Shown in pieces: positions 10,700 through 20,830 of a stretch of 64,000 nucleotides of DNA. The notes beneath the pieces were generated by a model. That model was not told the origin of the DNA. It saw only the letters and a list, made by a program, of their open reading frames with translations, and ran no database searches. Position 1 is the stretch's first letter. Every line of letters begins with the position of its first letter. The stretch comes from Plantago ovata. Taxonomy: Eukaryota > Streptophyta > Magnoliopsida > Lamiales > Plantaginaceae. The stretch is taken from the NCBI GenBank assembly GCA_028274465.1, contig CM051456.1, positions 10,133,745 to 10,197,744 of the forward strand. The letters are read 5' to 3'. Both the position numbers and the translations under genes were made by a program.

Positions 10700-13349
10700 T
10701 CAAGGGTTTGCCTGTTGTTCGCCACCGTGAGGAGTACTTCGAGCGGTGTCATGGAGGCTCTCATCGCCAAGGAAAAACTGGGCAAGGGAATCGAAGTCAC
10801 GATAAGAAACGTTCGACAGATTGACTCCAGCCGAAGTGAGCTCAAGATTACCCAACTCGCACAACGGAACAACCCACGAAGGAGTGGGAGGCGGGGCCAA
10901 AGGAGCAGCTTCGTCAGGATGAACAACGGCGAAGAACTCCTCTTTTCGAAGAGTCTCGTACATTGTCTCCTCATCCACCGGTTTTCCATCATCTCCAAGT
11001 ACCGGAGCGCTCACCGGATCTTTCATTTCCTCATCCTTTTCGAGATCTACAACTCCCATCGGATTAAAATCAACGGGCAATTTACCCCCGAACTTGAGTT
11101 GAGCAATTGTCTTGTCGCGACCCCGAATCATAGCCTCCGCATCCCTCTTGCTCAGAAGATAAGCACAAGATCCAGAATCGGCGAAATCCTTGACCGCCTC
11201 CACCCTCGAATATTTGCCCCTCTTAAAAAGCTCCTCACGAGTCTTTCGAAGCGCCGACTCGAATCCATCCTTTTCCTTCGATAGTTGACCGACCTTAGTC
11301 ACCAAGTCGGCATTCTTACCCTCTATCACCGAAGTGATTTCATCCTTCGACGCGGTCTGCCCTCTCAGCTTAGCTATCTCATTGCGAGCTTCCAGTAGTT
11401 CGGCCTCTTTCCTCGAAAGTTCATCTCGCGCCCGTTCCTTCGAAAGTCTCTCCTCCCTTAAACGATCGTCGAAGCCCTCACAAGAACGGATTCGTTTCTC
11501 CATACGACTATCCATGTTCTTGGCAACAGTCATCATCTGCGAAAAAGCAAAATTTAGCTATCGAAATTTGTACTCATTCGAACATGGATATCGAAACAAG
11601 TGGGAACAAACCACGAAGTGCAGAAAATTAACATTCGAAAGGAAGAAAAGAAGTTACCTGCATCTGCAAAGAAGCGGCCTTGAGCTGAATTTCACCATCA
11701 GAAAGTCTGTCCAATTCGACCTGATCACTCCGCGAAATCATCAAATTTCGCCACTTCAAGCCAGCCGCGGGGTCATGAAAAAAGGAAACTTCCTCGAGAC
11801 CCTCTCCAACTGTTCGAGTACCAGCAGTCCTCCTCGAACCCTCCGGACGATCGGGAGAATCTTGGAGTTCGATAACATCCCTCACCACCGGATGCGGAAC
11901 TCTGCGCGCGTTCCGGGTGAACCAAGGAAGTTGTGCGTTCCGAGGCCCGGGTCTCATCCGAACCCTCCACCCGGTTCGAAGGAACAGGGTTCACACCCAC
12001 CAACCCCGGACCAGCTTCCTCTCCTACGGGACCCGGAGCCTCAACGTTTCCGGCATTCGGATCGGGGACCAAGTGAGGGAAATCACCCGCATCAATAATA
12101 TTTGACACATTGTGCGGGCGTTCCTCTGAGTACTTCGCCACGGAATTTTTGTTCGCTAGCGATAGCGCCTTCCTAGCAAGAAATTCGGCTGACAGCTTCA
12201 TCCAGTAACCTGCAAATAATCCGTTCGATAGTTAGAATAGTTCGAAGGCATACAAATTTCGATAGATATTTAAAGTTGCAAAATTTTAAAGTTGCAAAAG
12301 GCTCAGATTTCGACTCACCTAAGTCTCGGATGTTCCCCCGAATCTCTGGCTCCACCGAAGAGACACCCGCAAGATACAAGATGGGTTCGACCAAGAGACT
12401 ATAGGGGATTATCCGATCCTCGAGTCGAAATCCCTTATACTGATCCGCCCATTCGGCTCGATTCTCTAAACCGGCTACCTCACCATCATGGCGGCGCCAT
12501 AAACGCAAGGTAGGAACCACACCCGGAGTACCATCCGCGTTCGCCGGCATGCGACAAAAACATACCGTCTTTTATACCCGGCACCATGGGACGACTGGAA
12601 TTTGGTAAAAAGCTCGTAGCCGGGCACGGGTGTGAAATAATAAAAACACCCCCATCCTTACCTTGGCACATGTTAAAGAAATGAAGGAAGTTCGAGGCGG
12701 TAACTAACCGGTTTATGGATTTACACCACACACAAAAAGCTATCACGCAACCTATGGCATTAGGTAGGAGCTGCGTCGGACACAAGCCTAAATTGTTCAG
12801 AATATGAATAACCCCATCGCAAATGGGGAACCTAAAGCCATGCTCCAAAGCTTGAATAGTGATGGCAACACAGTCCGTAGGAGGGCTAAACATCCTGTCG
12901 TTCGGACCCGGTAAGACAACCTCATAATCACCCGGGATACCGAACCGATGGTACAAGGAATCCGCTTCCTTTCGACGGACGGAACTCACGTCTGTCAACA
13001 ATTTCTGATCCGAATTTCTCTCCGTGAGAGTTTGATTCGGGGCACCCGCCTCACCCATTTGCTCTTCGACAGGAGGATCTACGGCTTCTTCTTCGACAGG
13101 TGAACCGGCCATCGAATAAATGGTTCGACTCCTTAGTACGAGCCTAGAAAGAGAACTTAGCCCCTTTTTGGAAGGATGAGCTGTGGGACCTCCAACAACC
13201 TGGTTCGAGGGTAAAAAGGGGTTCGAATCAGAACGAGGAAGGGAGCTACTATCTCTACCTAAAGAGTTTGATCTCTTATTAACGCTAAATGAATTTTCGG
13301 AGTTCGAGTCGTCACCGGCACCGGGTTGGACATTGTTTCGTTTCGGCAT
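10700..13349 (-). CDS. Antisense reading region of the Tat element (gypsy-type 'transposase' domain)
   Basis: A minus-strand reading region starts at MPKRNNVQPG (13349) and lies between integrase and the 3' LTR. The first block carries FRFPICDGVIHILNNLG and a hydrophobic IAFCVWCKSINRLV, which resemble the plant 'transposase (putative), gypsy type' domain (PF04195, from memory). The last block (about 11536-10700) is a charged coiled coil (LSRKEAELLEARNEIAKL). The region is in several open blocks and probably uses introns. Extra antisense frames at this place are a published feature of Tat elements; their function is unknown. It is not a host gene. Confidence 0.7.
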
Positions 13350-14025
13350 CCTTACAAAAAGCTACCAAAAGGAACAGTCAGTAAGAGCCCAACCCGGAAC
13401 CAACCAATTATCGAAGCACAAAGACCCATATTACGAAAAGAGGCGAAACAACAAAACCTATTCTACAGATTGCCTAAATTAGAAGTACAAGGGAGCCCAA
13501 TCGGAATTCCGACCAGAAAACCCAGACAGTGCTATGACGCGAAGAAAAAGGCGAAAATAGCAAAGCCGCCGAGTAAAACTAACAAAACTCCAGAGTGAAG
13601 GAAGACCAACAATCCGGCCAAACAAATCACGAAAAGAGCACAACAGAAGTCCAAAAAGAATGAAGCATGATGCAAAAACCATAAAAACGGGCAAAGTTAA
13701 AAGCAAAGAGCGTACCTGCAGTTTACGGGCAGCACGGCGGCACTAAGATTCCGGGCAAAAACCGGTGACGATCGGTGACTCTAGTGAAGAAGAAAGACAA
13801 GGAAGAAAGTAAGCAAAGAAGCTAAAGGTGAGAAGTAAAAAGTGAAGAAGAAGAAAAGATTGAAGGGTTTTTACCCTCACCCATCATAATGACGGCTCAG
13901 AAGCCTAGGCGCGTGGAGAAACGCTCCGACCTAACCGAAACACGTGTGCCCACCCTAAAGGTCCTCAAAGTGAAGTTACTTATTTGCCCTCCTCACCTTC
14001 CCGCCTATACCCCCCGGACGAACAT

Positions 14026-14331
14026 CTCGAACTTTCGATGGATTCCCTACTATCATCCATCGAAACTTGGGGGACTCATGATATGGGTATAAGCGGTCCG
14101 CCTATCGAAATATGGTATGGCTCGAACTCCGTATTCGATTATATACCTTAGCGCCATACCCTTTCGACTGTCATGACCGCCGAAGATACAAGAAGACCCG
14201 AAGCCACGGGTATCGAACAAGTGAATGGGCATCGAACAAGTCCCACTCATCGAAGCTAACTTCCAAGATCTAAGGAGACTCGAACTTTCGATGGATTCCC
14301 TACTATCATCCATCGAAACTTGGGGGACTCA
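14026..14331 (+). repeat. Polypurine tract region with a duplicated LTR start
   Basis: AACTTGGGGGACTCA lies directly before the 3' LTR (14332) and is the polypurine tract. A 65-bp block with the same tract and the first LTR bases (14279-14343) also occurs 253 bp upstream at 14026-14090. After the first TGATATGGG (14079) the sequence diverges from the LTR. This looks like the start of a related, different U3 left by template switching or recombination. Confidence 0.75.
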
Positions 14332-14818
14332 TGATATGGGTACAAGTGGTGCGCCTCTCGAATTAGTATACCCCTCGAACTGGAAGTATCTCGTCGCATC
14401 GCACCCCTCGAACGTCATAGTCCCGGAGAAGTAAAAGGACCGAAACGATATCCTCCCGTCAAACAAACCAAGGGACTCGAACATTGTCCCTCTCGAACAA
14501 GTCCGCGTTCAAAGTCTGGCCAGCCCCTAGAAGTCAATAAGGGAGGGCCCACTCCGTATCCTATAAATATATCCTCATTTATTACACTTGCGCATTCAAT
14601 TCTCGTCTCGTTTATACTAACCCTATCGAAAATACTCTCAAGAACATTGAGTTGCCGGACGGCCTAACTCCGGTAGGCCGTTCTCAGATCCCCTCCCCTT
14701 ACTTTTCCCCGGTTTTGCAGGTACACCTTCCCCACGTATACTCTAAATACTCTGTCCATCCGCTTCAATGGACCGAGAGATGATGTCTTAGTCCTATAAA
14801 CGGGATTTGCCCTCATCA
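14332..14818 (+). repeat. 3' LTR of the Tat element
   Basis: 487 bp, same length and ends as 2867-3353, followed by target duplication ATCAT at 14819-14823. About two differences from the 5' LTR were counted by eye. Confidence 0.95.
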
Positions 14819-14823
14819 ATCAT

Positions 14824-15012
14824 GTAGTACCTTTTCCTCCCAAACAGGTTTCATATTCTCGCGGTAATAAGCAACCATGGATGCAGCAGTCTCCATCCAC
14901 GAAAAGCCCAGTATTCCCGAGGACTCATCAAATCAAACGCCTTTATTTTCTTCTTCTTCTTTTTCTTTATTGATGGTTCATCATCAACATCACCATATAC
15001 GGCGGAAATTAA
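14824..15012 (-). pseudogene. Candidate upstream exon relict of the cystatin-like gene
   Basis: This is immediately beyond the retrotransposon. On the minus strand one frame reads DEPSIKKKKKKKIKAF then DLMSPREYWAF; another over the same bases reads GILGFSWMETAASMV then YYRENMKPVWEEK. Two good overlapping partial frames suggest a decayed protein-coding exon with a frame change near the middle. The position and strand fit an upstream exon of the split cystatin-like locus, but no homology proves it. It could also be an unrelated gene fragment. Confidence 0.35.
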
Positions 15013-15746
15013 TTAAACGGTTTATTCACAACAGCATTAACAGTTTTGAGTGATTGATTGTCTAATGTGCTCGTCACTCCTTCCTACAATGCCAAGCCCT
15101 AACATGGCCTTACTAGGTTGGCCCGACGGTACCGGTTTGGTCCGGTTCTACCCTTAACGTGGTCATCTGACTCGGATCATGTTCGATTTTTTAGTCCAAT
15201 GACAATTTTAATTTGTTAATTTGGTCCTTAGGACCGTATAATCATCAATCTATATATTTTTACGAAAAGAATAACTATATACATTATTAAGGTGTGGAAC
15301 GTTTATGTTTGGCGAGAGAGGGTCAAGGCATCGAAGCCAATTAGAGAGTTTGTGGTCATGTTCGACTAGCTCCATAGTAATCTAGTATCGCACGCATAGA
15401 TTTGAAGCTTCATTCATTCAATAGTTGTCATTATAATTTTCTCGTATTACGGTTAGGGAATGAAGTTTGTACTCTGGATAATTATCATTATGGGATTGAC
15501 AACAATAAAGAGCTCAATAAGAAACAACAAAAGCAGCAGTGGTGCTAGCTAATAATAATAAAAATTAGAAGTAGTAGCAAGTACAATATAACAAAAATTG
15601 ATCAAAATTAACATGGTACCAAGTACCAACTAGTATTAACTTATAACGACATTAACTTTAAGTAAATTATTAATTTAAAAAAAAAAAAAAAAAAAGCAAA
15701 AGGAAAAAAGCAAGTCGATTAATTGGCGTGGTTGATGAGCCGTTGG
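15013..15746. other. Spacer, nothing gene-like seen
   Basis: AT-rich spacer. An adenine run of about 18 lies near 15678-15695. No exon, RNA gene or clear repeat ends were recognised. The part next to 15746 is probably the 3' untranslated region of the minus-strand gene at 15747-16025. Confidence 0.5.
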
Positions 15747-16025
15747 TTAATCCTCCTGGTTCTGATCAGAAGTAGAACCATTGTTCTTGTTGTTCTCCTG
15801 CTGCTTCTTCTTCTTGTTCATCCTCTTGTTCTTATTATTCGTCTTCTTTTTCTTCTTCTTCTTGTTCTCTTCTTCAGTTGGCTTCGTCATTGTCATCTGT
15901 TGTTGTTCCTTGACCACAGGAACATTACTACGCTTGAGGACGATGGTATCTTGGTTGTCGTCGTCGACTACGTCGTGTAGTAGCGCAAAAGGGTTCTCAA
16001 GGACTAAGTTGGTTTGTACCACCAT
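15747..16025 (-). CDS. Small Stm1/RGGA N-terminal-like lysine-rich protein
   Basis: A single-exon minus-strand frame of 92 residues. The start region (ENPFALLHDVVDDDNQD) resembles the conserved N terminus of plant RGGA/SERBP1-type RNA-binding proteins, which begin with an NPFDLLxDD-like motif (Stm1_N). The rest is a very basic Lys/Asn/Gln-rich tail (NKKKKKKKTNNKNKRMNKKKK) without RGG boxes. Normal family members are several times longer, so this would be a truncated or miniature relative. It would be expected to bind RNA or ribosomes, by inference only. A TATATATA box lies about 130 bp upstream, a plausible promoter distance. The low complexity leaves open that it is a chance frame. Confidence 0.5.
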   Translation of the reverse strand: MVVQTNLVLENPFALLHDVVDDDNQDTIVLKRSNVPVVKEQQQMTMTKPTEEENKKKKKKKTNNKNKRMNKKKKQQENNKNNGSTSDQNQED

Positions 16026-16150
16026 CGTTGCTACCTGCTGTTAAACTCTACTGCTAGTTAATTTTGTGATGCAATTTGCAAAACACGGAAAGAAAACTTG
16101 AAAGATGTAATTAATGACAAGAGTGATAATAAAAGGGACAAGAGAAGAGG

Positions 16151-16160
16151 TGTATATATA
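16151..16160 (-). promoter_or_regulatory. TATA box for the gene at 15747-16025
   Basis: CTATATATACA on the minus strand, about 130 bp upstream of the ATG at 16025. With a start site about 30 bp downstream, the 5' leader would be about 100 nt. Confidence 0.5.
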
Positions 16161-16551
16161 GTGCGAGAGCAGGCATAAAAAAGGAATCAACCTAAATAAC
16201 TTAACTATATTTCCTTTTCCTTTTCGACCTTCTCTTGACTTCTCCAATTCCTCCTCTACACGTAACTTTTCTAATTTTTTATTAATTATTATTACTATTA
16301 TTTATTATTGGCCACTAATCGACCGAAAGTCCGACCCTTTGGGCCGGCGCGGTTACTCCTGAACTGCTCTTCGGGATAATATGTTTGCCCCACATACCAA
16401 CACGTGTTTTAATCCGTGCGCACCAGAGCAAACACGCTTAACTCTGAAGTTCTTCTAGGTGGATTCCCAAAAAGAAAAGTGTATCTTGTTGACATGAGTA
16501 GCGTTCTCAACCCGTTTAAACCTCTTAAATTCTAGGGCATTACAATTATGC

Positions 16552-16776
16552 TAATCCATTTTTTCCATTTTAAACTTATTAAAGTTGGTTTTTTCTTTAA
16601 ACTTTAATGGCTAATTACTCTTAAATTACATAATAAAAATATATTAAATTTATATTTTGAAAAAATCAAGTATATTTTTTAATATAACTTTATTAACACT
16701 AAACTATAATAGATTTGCTATCAAAATTCAAAAAAAACAATCAATTTAAAAAGTTTAAAATGGAACAAATGGAGTA
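16552..16776. mobile_element. Stowaway-like MITE
   Basis: Terminal inverted repeats of about 35 bp: CCATTTTAAACTTATTAAAG near 16566 is mirrored by AAAAAGTTTAAAATGGAAC near 16748, and the ends sit next to TA. AT-rich interior, no coding capacity, about 225 bp. Confidence 0.65.
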
Positions 16777-16822
16777 TTGTTTTATCACCCTCATCCTAAT
16801 TATATGGTCCTTCGTTCTAATA

Positions 16823-17210
16823 TATTCCCTCCATCCACAGCCAAGCCAATGACAAATTTTCTGCGTATTAGTCTCTGTCAAATTAAATTTACCGTTTAAT
16901 TTTGTTGATTGTTTTTTGGAATGTAAGGTTATGTTCTTTTCGTCTAAAAATTGGTTATTTTAAGTTCAGTTCAGGTCAGTTCAAATTTGCTTGATAGTAT
17001 CTTATAATACAAATAAATTTAGTTCAGTACAGTTCAGTTCAGTTTCATTCCGTCAGTTCAATTCAATTCAATTCAGATGAAGAGAACATAGCATAAATTA
17101 CTCCTAAATCACGAATTGAAAAAACTTTTTATATGATATAGAAGTAGTAATTTATAATCGAACAAATTCACCAAAATTAAACGAGCAGCTTTGACGGGAC
17201 GAATGAAGTA
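16823..17210. mobile_element. Stowaway-like MITE hosting a second MITE
   Basis: The left end TATTCCCTCCATCC and right end GACGGGACGAATGAAGTA are inverted versions of the TACTCCCTCCGTCCC end typical of plant Tc1/mariner-type Stowaway MITEs. Its interior is interrupted by another element at 16927-17093. Confidence 0.65.
16927..17093. mobile_element. Tourist-like MITE nested in a Stowaway-like MITE
   Basis: Ends GGTTATGTTCTTTTCGTC and AGATGAAGAGAACATAGCA form inverted repeats of about 18 bp. TAA stands on both sides (16924-16926, 17094-17096), the PIF/Harbinger target pattern. The interior is full of TTCAGTTCAG-type words. The same family recurs at 53717-53974. Confidence 0.65.
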
Positions 17211-17590
17211 TTTGATTTTTATTGATTTCTTTTTCCTGATTTGAACTCATATAAATAAAAAAGAAAAGAAAAGAAACAGTATATTATGAAATTATAAATT
17301 AAGCCTTTGATAAATTACCCTCCCCCTTGTTGTTTCTCTGTATTTGTCGATTCATCATCTGCGAAAGAGGTAAACTTCTCTGTCTCATCTCAAAATTGAT
17401 TAATTGAAGGTTTACCCACCAACAAAACCCTACAATCGAATCTTACAAACATAAGCTCTGATCAATTCAATTAGTATTGCGTTTCTTCATGACTTGTTTC
17501 CGGTGTATGACGTTTGCGATTTGAACCTGATGATGAAAAGCTGATTTTGACTAAATTGCCCAAATTTTCTCTCATCAGTTTGCAGCGGAG

Positions 17591-19971
17591 ATGTTCAAGA
17601 ACACTTTCCAGTCCGGTTTCCTTTCAATTCTCTATAGCCTTGGGTAATACCTTTTCCTTCCTTTCTGTTAGGTTTCTCCTTTGTTCCATTAAGCTTTTAT
17701 TAAACTGTTTGATATATGTTGGGTTTTCAGGAGCAAACCTCTACAAATTTGGGATAAAGAAGGTAAATATTTCCCCATTTTTCTCCATTGGTCTTGCTTC
17801 TTTTTTTGAATGGAAATCGCATATGCTGATTATTTTGTACTGCTAGTGTAAATTGTTATTGATGCATTGGACAAAACTTGGAAGATTGGTTAATCATCAT
17901 ATGTCAAATTGCTTTATTCACCCGAAAAGGAGAATTAGTATCTGTGTGCTAAGAAAAATGACTTTTAACTTTGAAGAAATTGGAACAAAGAGCTATTTCG
18001 CATCTATTTGATGTTTAAGAAAAGCAACAAGAAGCAGAGACTTCTGTGGTATATGTGTCTGTAAGCCTTATATGTGCCTATAAACACTTGCTGAGCGTAC
18101 GATATACTTATAGCCTGTATTTTCAGCATATGTTTATTTTGGAAAAACTCTTGCAGATGTCGATGGCCACATCAAGCGAGTGAAAGATGATGACATACAA
18201 TCTAATGTCCTTGAACTAGTTGGATCGAATGTCCAGTCTGTATTTATTACTTGTCCCGCTGATCCAGCTGCAACCCTTGGTATCAAGCTACCATTCTTGG
18301 TTATGATTGCCAAAAACATGAAGAAGTACTTCACATTTGAAATTCAGGTGCTGGATGATAAAAATGTCCGACGAAGATTTCGAGCTTCTAATTATCAAGT
18401 CTGTAAGTTTTCCATTAGTTAGTTTAGCATTCATGACTTGTGAAATTGCATTCGTATTGAGTTTATGGTTTCTGAAGTATTTTCTCAGTTTTGTCTATTT
18501 TGTGGATCTACTATGTTATCTGGTTCAGTTTTCTATGTTTGCACTCTGTTGTTGAAAGTACACATACTTTTAGCTCTGAACTACCGGGTGTGGTACCTTG
18601 ACTGAAGAAAAAATACAAACCAAACATTTACACCTTTTCAGTTCCCCAATTTTCAATACGGAAGTAAAAATGCATGTGTTATTGGACATTTTAGCTTATT
18701 CCAACACTGGAAATCATTGAACTCATTGTAAGACATGTAGTTCAGAAAGTGATTTGTTTTTGTCTTCAGTAAGTCTGTATCAATTTGTGAATACCATACA
18801 TATACCTTATAGTCCTCGCTATGCAATAAGCGATACCTGCAAGATAGCTAATACTATTTCACACCACACTGACAAGTATGTAAGATGAAAATGAACAGAA
18901 ATGTGCTTTTCAAGTATACCAATGCAAAAGCTTTAAACTAGTTCGTTAAACATTTTTACTGATTTTTATTAGAAGTTAAGAAACTTATTATGGTTTATGG
19001 CGCTATTTGTAGTTATACATTATCTCGATAGAGGAAATGTTGATTAATAGAAGAACCTATTCAAGGCCCTAGAACACATAGTGGCATAGTCATTGAGCAC
19101 CGCCGCTGTACCGGTGCTCTTTTATGTTTGCTGTCTTCTCACTGCATCCTTGCTTTCTTTATATTTGGTGTTGAACATTGATCCCATGATATTCTGTTAA
19201 GTCTTGAAGGATGTGTGGTATAAATATCGTAAAGATATGGCTTCAATGTTTCTGTGCTGCACTAACGTCTGTAAATAAAACTGGTTTGTGACCATATTAA
19301 TCACATTCTTTTTGTTGATATATAAGCCTTTTTATTTATTTATTTTTACCTGGATCATATTAGTTTAGTAATTCCGAGATGTGATGTATATAGAAATTCT
19401 GGAACTGCATTGTGTAGCATAATATTGTCAAGACTTGCAATTCTAAATATCGTTGTGTGTGTATTGTAGGCTGTCACAAGAGTTAAACCTTTCATTTGCA
19501 CCATGCCCTTGAAATTGGATGAGGGATGGAATCAAATCCAGCTGAACTTAACTGACCTGACAAGACGGGCATATGGAACCAACTACGTTGAGACCCTCAG
19601 AGTTCAGGTTCATGCAAATTGCCGCTTGAGAAGGATATATTTCTCCGATCGCCTATATTCAGAGGAGGAACTCCCTCCAGAATTTAAAATCTATCTTCCC
19701 ATGCAGGTTAGTGTTATCATCTTCTATGCAAATACCATGTCATTAGTAAATTGGTGCCCCTGAAATTTGGGACCTTTGCTTATACCCCTTAAAATAACTA
19801 CTCATATAGTCATATACTGCTTGAAGTTTGCATTTAGGTTATGTATGTACACCCTTTGCGTGTACAGATTACATGCTTTTAGTGGTAAAACATAGATCGT
19901 CTATAATCTTCTTTTACTTGGTTGGCTTTTGAACTCATGTTCTGTTGCATTTCTTACTGCAGAAATCCTAA
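17591..19971 (+). CDS. CFAP20/BUG22 homologue
   Basis: Five coding exons (17591-17643, 17731-17762, 18157-18398, 19470-19706, 19963-19971) give a 190-residue protein. It reads [18 protein letters not shown], then [36 protein letters not shown]-like and [10 protein letters not shown] blocks that match animal CFAP20 almost residue for residue. CFAP20/BUG22 is a small axonemal and centriolar protein in ciliated eukaryotes and affects tubulin modification. Flowering plants lack cilia but retain the gene, so its role here is probably microtubule-related or nuclear and is not shown by the sequence. Exon 2 has 32 bp and the last exon only nine coding bases (Lys-Ser-stop). The donor of exon 3 (CAA|GTCTGT) is weak but gives the conserved frame. 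It is convergent with the OGDH gene downstream. Confidence 0.95.
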
Positions 19972-20830
19972 GTGATTCGTGGGAGAGCTTTAATGATTGG
20001 AGTGCAGCTTCACATCATGTTCGGATATCAATCTCCAATATTGTAGAAGCAATGTTTTTTTAGATGTACACCATTCAGACACCAAAATCTCAGACAATGT
20101 GTAAACTAACCAGATGGCATGTTACACAATCTGAGCAGAATTGGCTCTTGTTCAACTACTATGTAGCTTTATAAGATGAATTTTGTATTGTGATTGCTTC
20201 ATCGTCCACTTTTTGTTAGTTTATCTGCCGTACCTCAGGAAGAAGTGTCATGTACTAATTGTACTGTTATCCATATGCATTTTCAGCAGGCAGTTTAAGG
20301 TTTTTAGTGATGAATATCTTTTAACAATGTGATTGTATGCGTCTAATACCACCAAGTCAGATTAGCGTGATTGTGATTCTAGTTCTTTAAACATGAATTT
20401 GATGACTTGGATCAAATCCTTAGAGCGAGTTGGGACTTGGAAGATGGGGGAAATTTTCATGTTTACCGCATATATGTTATATTTACGTTGCACCGTGCAA
20501 CAAATTCAAGTATGAGGCTTTCTTTTTCCTGCATTTGTTAGCGATACCGTAGACAGGGAAAGGAAAGTGCAAATCACCATTCGATGCAAACAGAAGATAA
20601 ATAGATTATTGAAAGATTTAGTTCTAGTCTTCCAGCTACAGCACCAGGCTCATGGTGCTCAAATACTCACATTGAGGTTGTTTCATCAAATTGGTAAACA
20701 ATGCCGAATGCAATACATTTATTCTCGCAAAATTGGCAAGAAATAAGGTTAAATGTGCTATTTTTGAGAAAAAAAGAATTGAGGCCAAAATTGCGATGTA
20801 TCTCTCCTAACATCTACAGGTTTGAGTCGA

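Larger units (their letters stand above)
2867..14818 (+). mobile_element. Ty3/gypsy LTR retrotransposon, Tat lineage, young insertion
   Basis: An 11,952-bp element with two 487-bp LTRs that begin TGATATGGG and end CATCA, and a 5-bp target duplication ATCAT (2862-2866 and 14819-14823). The internal order is primer-binding site, gag, protease, reverse transcriptase, RNase H, integrase, a long region with an antisense reading frame, and a polypurine tract. The extra RNase H, the primer site TGGCGCCGTCTGTGGGAA and the antisense frame are typical of the Tat (Retand/Ogre) lineage. By eye the LTRs differ at two positions (about 0.4%). At commonly used plant rates that suggests roughly 0.15-0.3 million years. 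It looks whole or nearly so, with at most one or two breaks. It inserted into the already duplicated cystatin-like locus. Confidence 0.93.
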
